A stretch of DNA of 64,000 bases from Beroe forskalii (Eukaryota > Ctenophora > Nuda > Beroida > Beroidae), in contig WFMF01000011.1 of NCBI GenBank assembly GCA_011033025.1, positions 682,001 to 746,000 of the forward strand, in the 5' to 3' direction. Numbering within the stretch: the stretch's first letter is position 1; each line of letters starts with the position of its first letter. The notes under the pieces were generated by a model that saw nothing but the letters and a program-made list of their open reading frames with translations, was not told the DNA's origin and searched no databases. Of this stretch, positions 1 through 9,822 are shown piece by piece. Both the position numbers and the translations under genes were made by a program.

Positions 1-537
1 TAAACATCGTAAATGCTTAAAACAAGTACTCCAAGAGTTATTAATGGTTTCATTTTCTCAGAATAAATACTCGTGTGTATTTTGAGTGGGTTGGTCATGC
101 GAAAACAGTAATTTTTTTGATGACTTTGACAAATAAAACTGGGATAACGATTTTGCTTCCACCCTTGTTATCACAATTGCCGTTGATTAACTTTTGATCT
201 TCCACGGCTTATTACTGACCATGGGTCAGCCTTCGTATATAAACTCCTCATCTCTACTCCTTTATATAACATTCGATCATAGATTTGTGTGCCTCAATGA
301 TTGGTCATTGTAGGTTACATGCGTGCGTCACGCGACTGCGCTGAACCAATAGCAGAGAAGGAGATAATTGAAATAACCGTAGTTTATCTTTGTTTCTATC
401 AAGTTCGGTCCAATCACGGTATATAAGTGGCGCCACTTAGATGCGGTTGATTGCTCCATCCATGTTTCAATGTTTATTTTGTTTCAGATTTGATTTCTGA
501 TTGGAGGATTGAAATAAAGATGACACAGTCTTGAAGT

Positions 538-1101
538 CCCAGTGGAATAATATGGGGAATTTAGGAATAAGATTCCCAGTCAAATTTCCAAATAAGAAAT
601 CGAAAAAAAAAGCTTAAATTCGAACGATATAAGCTTTTCTGGACACATTCTGTAATTGATGAACTCAAAATCGTGAAATTCATAGAGCTGAATACCATAA
701 TCGACCTTTCCCGGTGCCTAATCCGAATCGAGCAGCTGCATTCCCACCGCATTCCCAAACCAGCCATCACATTCCCAAACCAGCCACCGCATTCCCAAAC
801 CAGCCACCGGATTCCTAAACCAGCCGCGGTATTTCCTTGTGTTTGACTTTGGTCAAACTTTTTTAGTGAAAACTATCTAAATAGCCATCATAAACATTTT
901 AAACTAATTACCATATTCAATGAAAAACATTGTTGCACGTTTCTATTGTTTCTCTAGCCAGCAATTGAACATATTTTTTAAAATTTCGGTCATTTTAGTG
1001 AAAACATGTCAAAACCAGCTAGTCTTTACCCAAAGCTGAAAAAGCTTCTTTTTACTCTTAGTTACAGATTCCCAGCCACCTTTTAAAATTATTCCACTGG
1101 G
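538..1101. mobile_element. Non-autonomous hAT-type DNA element (MITE) with 8-bp target duplication
   Basis: The termini are inverted repeats: CCCAGTGGAATAAT at 538-551 and its complement at 1088-1101. Both sides carry the same 8-bp direct repeat CTTGAAGT (530-537 and 1102-1109), the expected footprint of an 8-bp target-site duplication as made by hAT transposases. The 564-bp interior has no convincing coding capacity. It includes a short tandem repeat with the core ATTCCCAAACCAGCC (about 740-826). The superfamily call rests only on duplication length, since P and Merlin elements also make 8-bp duplications. Confidence 0.8.
738..826. repeat. 20-bp tandem repeat inside the 538-1101 element
   Basis: About four imperfect copies of a 20-bp unit with the core ATTCCCAAACCAGCC. 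The array lies wholly inside the hAT-type element, so it is an internal property of that element. Confidence 0.7.
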
Positions 1102-1109
1102 CTTGAAGT

Positions 1110-1989
1110 GCTATGAATATGGTGTATACTTGTATAGCTCTGTTTGGTTCTAATTTATTTCATTTCCTTGTGACCGTATTTTGTGTGTCAGAGTTTATTT
1201 CTGATTGAGCTATTGAAATAAATAACATAATTCAAGATCGTGATGAATAAAATGTATACAAAAAAACCGTAGACAAGTGTCTGGTAAATGTCAGTTGTGT
1301 GATCTGAAATCGTTTTTGTTCTCGATACAGTATCAAACTAGAAATTTCATTGATATTTGAGTCCCGCATATCAACCACCCAATCGTTGAAGGGATGTGTG
1401 TTTGCTCCATCAGTGCTTTTCAGACCGTTAAGACTTTCAATACATATTTTGATCATTTGCTATTGAATTCATTCGTTGGATTGACCTTGACACGATGATG
1501 ATGTCACATTTTAGCTTTTACGACTTTTCAATTGGTGATTGACAAGTAAATTTACCCATTTCAGTCATGGAACATTGAAACATTTCAGTTATCTAACTGA
1601 TTTCGCTTGGTGAAATAGGCAACAGGAAACTCTAGCCAGTTAGAAAGCTGCTTCGAAGCTCGGTTTTGAGTATTTTCACACGAGTATTTTTCAATTTCAC
1701 TAACCTTTTACTTGGATTTAAAAAATACTCGAGCTGAGTTTAGTACGAGTTTGAGTCCAAACATGGCAATAATTACGCAAATTTCATGAATAGCAAATGT
1801 GAGTATCAGAAAAACTTAAGTAATTATTCGCTAGTAATTACTCGAGAAATACTTAGTTATTATGAATGACCCCTTTTGTATTGCTAGCATTACTTAGTCC
1901 AACCTATCCTGTAAAATTACATTCAATTCAATTACAGTCATTGTGTTTGTTTATTGTTATTCTGATAAAGTGATAAATCTTCCATCCAG
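1110..1989. other. AT-rich non-coding stretch upstream of the SMG8 exon
   Basis: No exon or recognisable repeat is supported here. Bases about 1190-1235 resemble bases about 484-535 (both carry TTTCTGATTG followed by TTGAAATAAA). The hAT-type element therefore lies between two degenerate copies of a local duplication. Otherwise it is likely SMG8 intron. Confidence 0.4.
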
Positions 1990-3037
1990 GAAACGAAAAG
2001 ATGGCTCTGGTTGTTCAGTGTGTGTCACTTTGTGGTGGTGATCCACCCCTCCCAATCCTTCGAGGTGGAGTACATCAGACTTTTCAGGGCTACTCACCTG
2101 CTGCTCCAGCACTTTGTTCCTAAAATCAAAGACTCTGAGATTCCGAACCTAGGCAGAGTGCTAGCTGGGGGTCGGATATGTGTGCCCCGACTCTTGTTTG
2201 TTTTCCAGAGCAATACTGCCAGCATGCACCTGCCTCCTAAGAAAGGTACGTGTTTTCAAACTGACAGCTTAACAGCTAATGCGTCGAGGTGGTGGCGGTT
2301 CAGGTATTTTTCTCATGGAATATGGGGGGGGGGGGGGTTTCACTGTCCCAATTGTCCCAAACTCAAGAAAAAGTGGATTGGGACAGGGACAATTGGGACA
2401 GTGAAACTCCCCCCAATATGTTAAGTACCCTTAAAAGGTAGGAGACTCAGGCGCACATTTTGGAAAAAATTGGGTGTTGGGTGTTAATAGCAAATTTATG
2501 AAAGTATCTGGGTACTGTTTTCAACAAAGATTCAGAGAAATTAGGAAGATTGATCCAATTTTCGCAAAATATCGAGTTTTTAAAAATGGTTAAAATTTAG
2601 ATACATTATCCAGGGGTCCTTAGATACAGCATTTGACAAGAAAACATCTAAGACTGAAATAAACATTGATAGATACATGGTTTTATTACTTATTTTGATA
2701 TATCATTAGCTCAGTAGGAATAGAACTCGGGATCTTTCGATCATGAGCCTGACTTGGAAGCATTACACCAACTCATTCCACGCAGGTAGGCAAGGGTTCG
2801 ATCACCAGTGCAAGAGACTGGGCATTGAAATGGAGACGCAGATATTCCACATTTTCAGAAAGTGTCGGCTGCTTCCCAAGCAGAGCAGTAGAAACGCAGC
2901 CCCCTCACTCGCCCCTTCCCTCCTGGACTTCGCTCACCTCTCACCACCCAATGAAGCTAAAGACCCATTCGTTCTCTTTCTCGATGGAAGAGGGAGGCCT
3001 TCAGCAGAAAGTCCTAATTTCAAACACGTAGACTCAG
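1990..3037 (+). CDS. SMG8: SMG8-like nonsense-mediated decay factor, two internal exons
   Basis: Seen: exon A 1990-2245 follows a CAG acceptor, opens in phase 0 and ends at a GTACGT donor in phase 1. Exon B starts at 2786 after CGCAG, and the junction restores a Gly codon in frame. Exon B stays open to a possible GTGCTG donor at 3038; that end is uncertain. The peptide has a hydrophobic block (LFSVCHFVVVIHPS), then CVPRLLFVFQ, then METQIFHIFRKCRLL after the junction. This order and spacing match the middle of SMG8, where human SMG8 has PPRLLFLFQ followed by an IYRIFRKSRVL-like segment. SMG8 partners SMG9 to restrain the SMG1 kinase in nonsense-mediated mRNA decay. Start, N-terminus and C-terminal half are not visible. 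Exons beyond 3037 may lie past the foldback element, be lost, or be too diverged to see by eye. Confidence 0.75.
2331..2413. repeat. Hairpin MITE with GTTTCACTGTCCCAATTGTC termini
   Basis: A G-run followed by TTTCACTGTCCCAATTGTCC on the left is mirrored by GGACAATTGGGACAGTGAAA and a C-run on the right. The whole 80-bp segment can fold on itself. AATATG occurs on both outer sides and may be a target duplication. It lies in the intron between the two SMG8 exons. Related sequence recurs at 38236-38335 and 39090-39230. Confidence 0.65.
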
Positions 3038-3671
3038 GTGCTGCAACGCTCATTATTCTGCTTTATTCACTACTTTAGCATGGAAGCCAACCTCTACCAA
3101 GTATTATTTGTTATGTTCCCCATCTCTAACGGTTGTAATGACTGTGAGTACTCCCATTCTCCTTAATAACAATGCCTCGCAGCACTCTACTACATTTCAC
3201 GTCTCTCGGCTACCGCCCCACTTTACAGTGGTGAGGCTAAGGAAGTGACCTTCAGCGCTTTTTTGAAAAGGAACATATTATCTACTCTGAGAATGCAGGA
3301 TACTATCTTACTATAGGACATAAATCAGGATTGCTTGAAATCTAGTAACTCGTTTTTTCATCCCCATACCTTAGTGGTAGAAATTAAGTGCGTACTAATT
3401 AAGGAGTGTACTAATTAAGGCAGTAAAATTTGTCTAAAAATCAGACAAACCCAGGACTTAATTTCACCTTGAGTCACCAATTTTCAAGTCAAATGACCGT
3501 TAACAAGAACTATTACTTTTATGAAAGGTTGGCCGATGATTGGGCTTGACCTTGAAGATGTGGAAGATGAGCAGGGAGACGAAATGCCTATAATTTCAAT
3601 CGAGTGATAATTATTTTAACTGAAAATTCCTTTCACTGAAAAATTATGAACCTGTATTAAAGGCACCCCTC
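3038..3671. other. Non-coding stretch between the SMG8 exon and the foldback element
   Basis: No further SMG8 exon was identified. The DNA is AT-rich with a few short direct repeats (TACTAATTAAGG twice near 3392-3420). Nothing else is supported. Confidence 0.3.
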
Positions 3672-5037
3672 CATGGCCCAACATTGATTGACCTGTTTCA
3701 CTGTTTCATCTGACAGTCCAGGTTGAGAAACACGGTTTTCACGTAAATGATCTGTCATGAGGTTTGTCACCTGATATGCGCGTGATCAGGCAGTATTTAT
3801 AAATATCCCCGGTTTTGGTGAGCAGGTTTGTTGAAATTGCACGGTTTTTTCACATCGCTTGTGGGGTATCGAATGTCAGTCATGCTCCTCACGTGATATG
3901 CACGTGATCATACAGCATATCTGTAAATTCGCTGCTTCTCCAGACAGTGCATTGAAAGATTCCCGGTTTTCACATCGCACAAGCAGTATCAGTTGCAGTC
4001 ACGTGCTGCACGTGACATACATGTGAACTGTAAAGGATGCTGTTGAGCCGACAGCCCATAGATATTTCCCCGGTTTTCACATCGCTGCTCCCATGTAAAT
4101 TGTAATCTAATCAGTAGACAGTTCGTTACACTCTTCACTGTTTTCACAGTGTAAGTGTAGAGGAATGTGTGTAAATTAGATTTACGGCTAAGAAATGCGC
4201 TTGAGGATTCATGGAGAAGTGCTGAGTGTCTTGTGCGATATGAAATAAAAATATATGCAATATTATGTACAATGTATATGTATTGTGCACTCACAATTCT
4301 CTGATCAGTTTGACACTATTTTACTCATCACGTTGACACCAGTTAACTGATCAATCTACGCTAATTTACAGATCAATTAACTACTTAACTACTTAAGCAC
4401 TTTTACGATACACTGGTTCACTGATTAATCTCACGCTTATAATTTCTGACCACTTTGACAGTTTAATAGATCAATGTTAATTTACTTTGACACCAATTAA
4501 CTGGTTAACCTTACACTGATTCACTTAGAAAGTTACTCTGATCTATTTGATGTTATTTTACTTATCACTTAGAAGCTTAGACACCAGTTCTCTGATCAAT
4601 TTACTGACTCAGGCACCAGGAGAGCAAGGAGCCCGACTTATAACCTCAGTCATTCCACATCACGGCACTTTATCTCTTACCATAGCCCTTACCTTGCCCA
4701 AACCCTTGACTCCATGACTTACCCTAACCATAAACCTAACCCCAACCCTAACCGTTGTCTACCTATAGTTGGCCCGTATGCACAAATTAAGGGAATATCA
4801 TGAGGTATTCGTAGGTGAAACAAATTTGAGGTGAAATGCCCATTCCCTAATTTAATAATTACTCAGACACCAGTAACCAGTTCATTGATCAATCCGACAC
4901 AAAATTACTGATCATTCAGAAACAAGTTCTCTTATCGATCAAATGCTAATTTTCTGTTCACTCACTCACTCAGACACCAGTGCATTGATCAATCTGACGC
5001 CAATTTATTCATACTGATGTGATGTCTGATCAATAGA

Positions 5038-5184
5038 ATACATAGACACGCGCCTATCGGGTCCATTTTGGGATACTTCCAGAGGGCGTTAGCCCGAGGG
5101 ATGTATCTGGTTTTGGCCCGAGCCCGTAGGGCGAGGGTCTAAACCAATATGGAACCGATCAGGCAAGTGTCTATATATACCTAT
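5038..5184. mobile_element. 147-bp MITE nested in the foldback element
   Basis: About 33 bp at each end form imperfect inverted repeats. The left arm has CATAGACACGCGCCTATCGG followed by GTCCATTTTGG. The right arm reads, in complement, TATAGACACTTGCCTGATCGG followed by TTCCATATTGG. The GC-rich centre (GCCCGAGCCCGTAGGGCGAG) is itself partly palindromic and unlike the AT-rich surroundings, which points to an insertion. Confidence 0.6.
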
Positions 5185-5706
5185 TATAGACCCGCATGAA
5201 AACGTCAGAGGGTTCTATAAGACAATAGAAACCAGTACAATGATCGATTTGACTCTTAAATTGCGATGGACTGATCGTTTTGCCGCTAATATACAGATGA
5301 CTCAGGCAACAGTTCACTGATCTATCTGCCGCTTATTTAGGGATTATTTTGACACCACTTCACTGAATCACTGATCAATCTGATGCTAATTTACTGATCA
5401 CTAGACACCCGTTCTCTGATCAATCTCACGCGAAGCTACTCACTACTGATCACTTAAACACCAGTTCACTGATCAAGTGACGCTAATCTACTTATCAATG
5501 TGAAAACCAGTTCATTGTTTTTTGACACGAATTTAACGAACACTGAGGCACCAATTAGCCAATTCACTAACCAATCTGATGCTAATTCAGTAATTTACTG
5601 ATCACTTTGACACCAGTTGACTGATCGATCCACGCTAATTTATAGATCACTGAGACACCAATTCACTTATCAATCTTACTCTGATTTACGATTTAGTTGT
5701 CACTTA

Positions 5707-5812
5707 GACAAGTCTCAGGCATTCGGCTGTTGTCAGTCCAGAGAACTGAGTTGAGACTCCAGCCTCAACTCAGTTCTCTGGACTGACAACAGCCGAATGC
5801 CTGAGACTTGTC
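5707..5812. repeat. Perfect 49-bp inverted repeat (hairpin) with 8-base loop
   Basis: Arms at 5707-5755 and 5764-5812 are exact complements, separated by an 8-base loop. They begin GACAAGTCTCAGGC and end GCCTGAGACTTGTC. No mismatch was seen over the 49 bp, in contrast to the degenerate repeats around it. This suggests recent formation or active gene conversion. Confidence 0.85.
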
Positions 5813-6489
5813 ACTTAGACATTTAGACAATTAGAAACCAGTTCTCTGATCAATCTGATGGTAATTTACTGATCACTTCGACAGCCGATAACTGATCAAT
5901 AGAATGAATAGTGTTCTTTATTCTCTTCTTAGCTCAGCGAAGTGAAACGAACGATAACTGATCAATCTGACGCTAATTTATGGATAACTAACCAATCTGA
6001 CACCGATTTACTTATCACTTACAACTCAAGAGATTGAAGTTTAAACGAAATAACTCATATGAGAGAATTGTAATCAGAAGCTTTCGAAAATCTTGTGATT
6101 ATCGTCGTCAGCTTAGACATTTCGACAATCAGACACCAGTTCTCTGATCAATCTGATGTTAATTTACTGATCACTTTGACAGTCGATTACGGATCAATCT
6201 GACGCTATTTTACTGATCATTTTGACACCAATTCACTGATCAATCTACGCTAATTCACTCTGACACCAGTTTACTTATCAATCTACGTTCATTTAGGTAC
6301 TCATCACTCTGAAACCAGCGTTCACTTTATCTGGCTCCTGCATTAGGGATACAGAAGTCCTATCTAAGGATGTACTACCTAAACTCTAAAATGGCAATGG
6401 ACCTGCGAGAGAAAGTCTCCAGAAAGCCCAAAGCCCCCAGGGGGAGGCCTCCATGACAACGTGGGAACTATATAATCAACCAATTAAGT

Positions 6490-6690
6490 ACCTAATTAGT
6501 TAAATAACGACCCTGACGGCGTGGCACGGGTTTGAAATCTCCTCTGTCTACATGCCGGGACAGCTGTTCTACCTATTGAGCTGTCTCCCTTATCTCTCCC
6601 TGAGATAGCTTAGTGGGTGGAGCAGCTGTCTCTGAATGCAGACAGTCGGGAGGTCTAACTCATCCCGCCGTTACAGCAGGTAGGGGCAAT
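6490..6690. mobile_element. Pair of opposed tRNA-like (SINE-head-like) segments
   Basis: Bases about 6600-6660 (+) start with ATAGCTTAGTGGGTGGAGCA, like the D-arm and A box of a tRNA. Bases about 6520-6600 read on the - strand also start AGCTCAATAGGTAGAACAGC. Neither folds convincingly as a functional tRNA, and no B box is clear. They are best read as decayed SINE heads in opposite orientation. Confidence 0.35.
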
Positions 6691-7775
6691 TACAATAATC
6701 ACTGTGACACCACGTGATTGACCATTCCGACATGGGACAGTTCAATGATTCTCTGACAAAAGTTCACTGATCAGTGATAGCTTTGGCAAAAGTTCAAAGA
6801 TCACCTGAAACCTCAAACAGGGAGGTCCCGAGCTGGGGTTTCTGTCTGGAAACTCGCCTGTTGATCCGTCCCCCATTTAGTAGTAGCAGTGGTAAAGTCA
6901 CTGATCAGTGATCACTAAAGACCCAATGTAGGTACGAACCTTAGTACCTATTTATTTGGTTACTTACTTTAAACTATTCAATGTGACTTTTTATCATATG
7001 ACATATCATTTAAGTAGACAATTATGAAGCCTGGATATCAAGATATCAGCATCTATCAATCGATACAGTTACTTAGTTGACAGTCATTACTCCATAAAAT
7101 AAGTATAATCTTATTTATTTATGAACATGTATTATAGACTTTGGCTATTTTACAGTACATTGTACAATGTGTACATTTATTGATTTCATATCGCACAACA
7201 CACTCAGCACTACTCCATGAATCCTCAAGCGCATTTCTTAGCCGTAAATCTAATTTACACACATTCCTCTACACTTACACTGTGAAAACAGTGAAGAGTG
7301 TAACGAACTGTTTATTGATTAGATTACAATTTACATGGGAGCAGCGATGTGAAGACCGGGGAAATATCTATGGGCTGTCGGCTCAACAGCATCCTTTACA
7401 GTTCACATGTATGTCACGTGCAGCACGTGACTGCAACTGATACTGCTTGTGCGATGTGAAAACCGGGAATCTTTCAATGCACTGTCTGGAGAAGCAGCGA
7501 ATTTACAGATATGCTGTATGATCACGTGCATATCACGTGAGGAGCATGACTGACATTCGATACCCCACAAGCGATGTGAAAACCGTGCAATTTCAACAAA
7601 CCTGCTCACCAAAACCGAGAATATTCAAACTGCTGCCTGATCACGCGCATATCAGGTGACAAACCCCGTGCAAACCTCGTGACAGATCAATTCTGTGAAA
7701 ACCGTGATTCTCAATCGGGACTGCTTGTTGAAACAGTGCAGAAATGTGATTTTTTCTTCAATGTTGGGCCATAGT

Positions 7776-8873
7776 ACCGCTAGATTCACTGACCCTATCC
7801 CTGCTAAAATAACCCAGGTTTAGTACTGCTAGATTCACTGACCCTATCCCTGCTAAAATAACCCAGGTTTAGTACTGCTAGATTCACTGACCCTATCCCT
7901 GCTAAAATAACCCAGGTTTAGTACTGCTAGATTCACTGACCCTATCCCTGCTAAAATAACCCAGGTTTAGTACCGCTAGATTCACTGACCCTATCCCTGC
8001 TAAAATAACCCAGGTTTAGTACCGCTAGATTCACTGACCCTATCCCTGCTAAAATAACCCAGGTTTAGTACCGCTAGATTCACTGACCCTATCCCTGCTA
8101 AAATAACCCAGGTTTAGTACCTAACCCAGATTCACTGACCCTATCCCTGCTAAAATAACCCAGGTTTAGTACAGCTACACTGCCCTAGATTCACCCAGGT
8201 TTACCCTATCCCTGCTAAAATAACCCAGGTTTAGTACCGCTAGATTCACTGACCCTATCCCTGCTAAAATAACCCAGGTTTAGTACCGCTAGATTCACTG
8301 ACCCTATCCCTGCTAAAATAACCCAGGTTTAGTACCGCTAGATTCACTGACCCTATCCCTGCTAAAATAACCCAGGTTTAGTACTGCTAGATTCACTGAC
8401 CCTATCCCTGCTAAAATAACCCAGGTTTAGTACCGCTAGATTCACTGACCCTATTCCTGCTAAAATAACCCAGGTTTAGTACCGCTAGATTCACTGACCC
8501 TATCCCTGCTAAAATAACCCAGGTTTAGTACAGCTAGATTCACTGACCCTATCCCTGCTAAAATAACCCATCCCTAGTACCCAGCTTAGATTCACTGACC
8601 CTATCCCTGCTAAAATAACCCAGGTTTAGTACCGCTAGATTCACTGACCCTATCCCTGCTAAAATAACCCAGGTTTAGTACCGCTAGATTCACTGACCCT
8701 ATCCCTGCTAAAATAACCCAGGTTTAGTACCGCTAGATTCACTGACCCTATCCCTGCTAAAATAACCCAGGTTTAGTACTGCTAGATTCACTGACCCTAT
8801 CCCTGCTAAAATAACCCAGGTTTAGTACCGCTAGATTCACTGACCCTATCCCTGCTAAAATAACCCAGGTTTG
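7776..8873. repeat. 49-bp minisatellite, about 22 copies
   Basis: The unit is 49 bp, with the core GCTAGATTCACTGACCCTAT followed by CCCTGCTAAAATAACCCAGG. Most copies differ only at one C/T position (TACCGC versus TACTGC). A few scrambled units occur at about 8118-8205 and 8570-8590. It starts directly at the right end of the foldback element. Each unit holds CTAAAAT, ACCCAG and GTTTAG, an order that resembles branch site, acceptor and donor. Confidence 0.9.
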
Positions 8874-8947
8874 CTTCATAATGTGGCATATTCCAACATT
8901 TGAAATTGTTAATTGGTCGCGGTTAATTGGATTAAAGACACTGCATC

Positions 8948-9822
8948 AGTGGCTTATTTTACCCCATGTCCCGGGTCAAAATGAGCCACCCTTGCAACTT
9001 TGTCCATAAGCCAAGAGAGACAATGTTTGCCTATTTGGAGGTCTTAGTACCATCAATGATGAAATTTCTCGATGGAAACTATTTGATGGAAACCATTTTT
9101 TTGACGTGCCCCAAACCACAAAATGGCTCAAATTACCCCATAAAAATTTTTCATTCAATTTAAGCATTGAAATGCACCCAGACACATTTAATAGACTCTT
9201 ATAAGTGATAAAAATTAAGAATGAGTGGTAGAAAATCTAAAACAGTAAAATAATAGGATTTTTAAAAGTGGCTCAATTTACCCCGCTGACGCTGGTAAAA
9301 TATATGAAACAGTCTAAGTTCATTGAAATCAATCATTATGTTAAATCAAAGGTTTGGTTTCATCACAATCATATTTAAATGATTGAAAATGCTGTTAAAA
9401 AGTTTAAAAATTCTTTTGATGAAATTGGGATTCATAAATTTTGCAACTAAACCATATATATACAATCATAAATTCTGAGAAAATTTTCTGAAATATTCAA
9501 AAAAGAGCTCAACTTGTACTAAAATAGGAAGTACTTTTTCATACAAGTACAAGGTAATTGGGAGATGCTCTTATAAATATACATTCATACATGCAAGTAC
9601 AGTGTTGTGTGAATCTACTACCTACAATTCAATCAATGAACATCAGTACATTTTTTACTCTCATTTGACAAATCTTCCAAATAGGAAGTAGATTTGAAAG
9701 TTAATCAATCAGGATTCATGTATTTTTGACTTCATTTGAATTCACTTGTCTTTGTTTGACCCTTTGATAATACTAACAGTGGTTTAGAATGGGTGGCTCA
9801 TTTTACCCCAGGACTGGCTCAA
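8948..9822. repeat. Dispersed GTGGCTCATTTTACCCC motif cluster
   Basis: Variants of GTGGCTCATTTTACCCC occur at about 8949, 9122, 9268 and 9793. A complementary copy (GGGTCAAAATGAGCCACCC) sits at about 8974. The outer copies could be the ends of a degenerate element of about 870 bp. No protein is supported inside; the overlapping short frames on both strands look like by-products. Confidence 0.4.

Larger units (their letters stand above)
3672..7773. mobile_element. 4.1-kb foldback element with ~600-bp inverted arms
   Basis: The left arm (about 3672-4285) and right arm (about 7145-7773) are long inverted copies of each other. Both ends carry ATGGCCCAACATTGA or its complement. The arms share the same dormant open frame in opposite orientation, with only scattered differences. 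Between the arms lie many degenerate short units of the type ACTGATCAATCTGACGC and CACTTTGACACCAGTT, a nested 147-bp palindromic element, a perfect 49-bp hairpin and tRNA-like segments. No transposase is seen, so it looks like a non-autonomous foldback or giant MITE. I could not define a target duplication. Confidence 0.75.

Noticed and set aside
2700-2790. tRNA-like sequence near the SMG8 exon B acceptor
   Set aside because: Some A/B-box resemblance (ATTAGCTCAGTAGG, GGTTCGATCAC), but the second part is inside the SMG8 coding exon; judged coincidental.
6600-6660. Possible functional tRNA gene
   Set aside because: A-box-like start only; acceptor and T arms do not pair and no anticodon arm could be placed.
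3989-7440. Matching 100-aa frames in opposite orientation (SSSAFLSRKSNLHTF)
   Set aside because: They are the two arms of the foldback element; conserved because the arms are copies, with no known domain.
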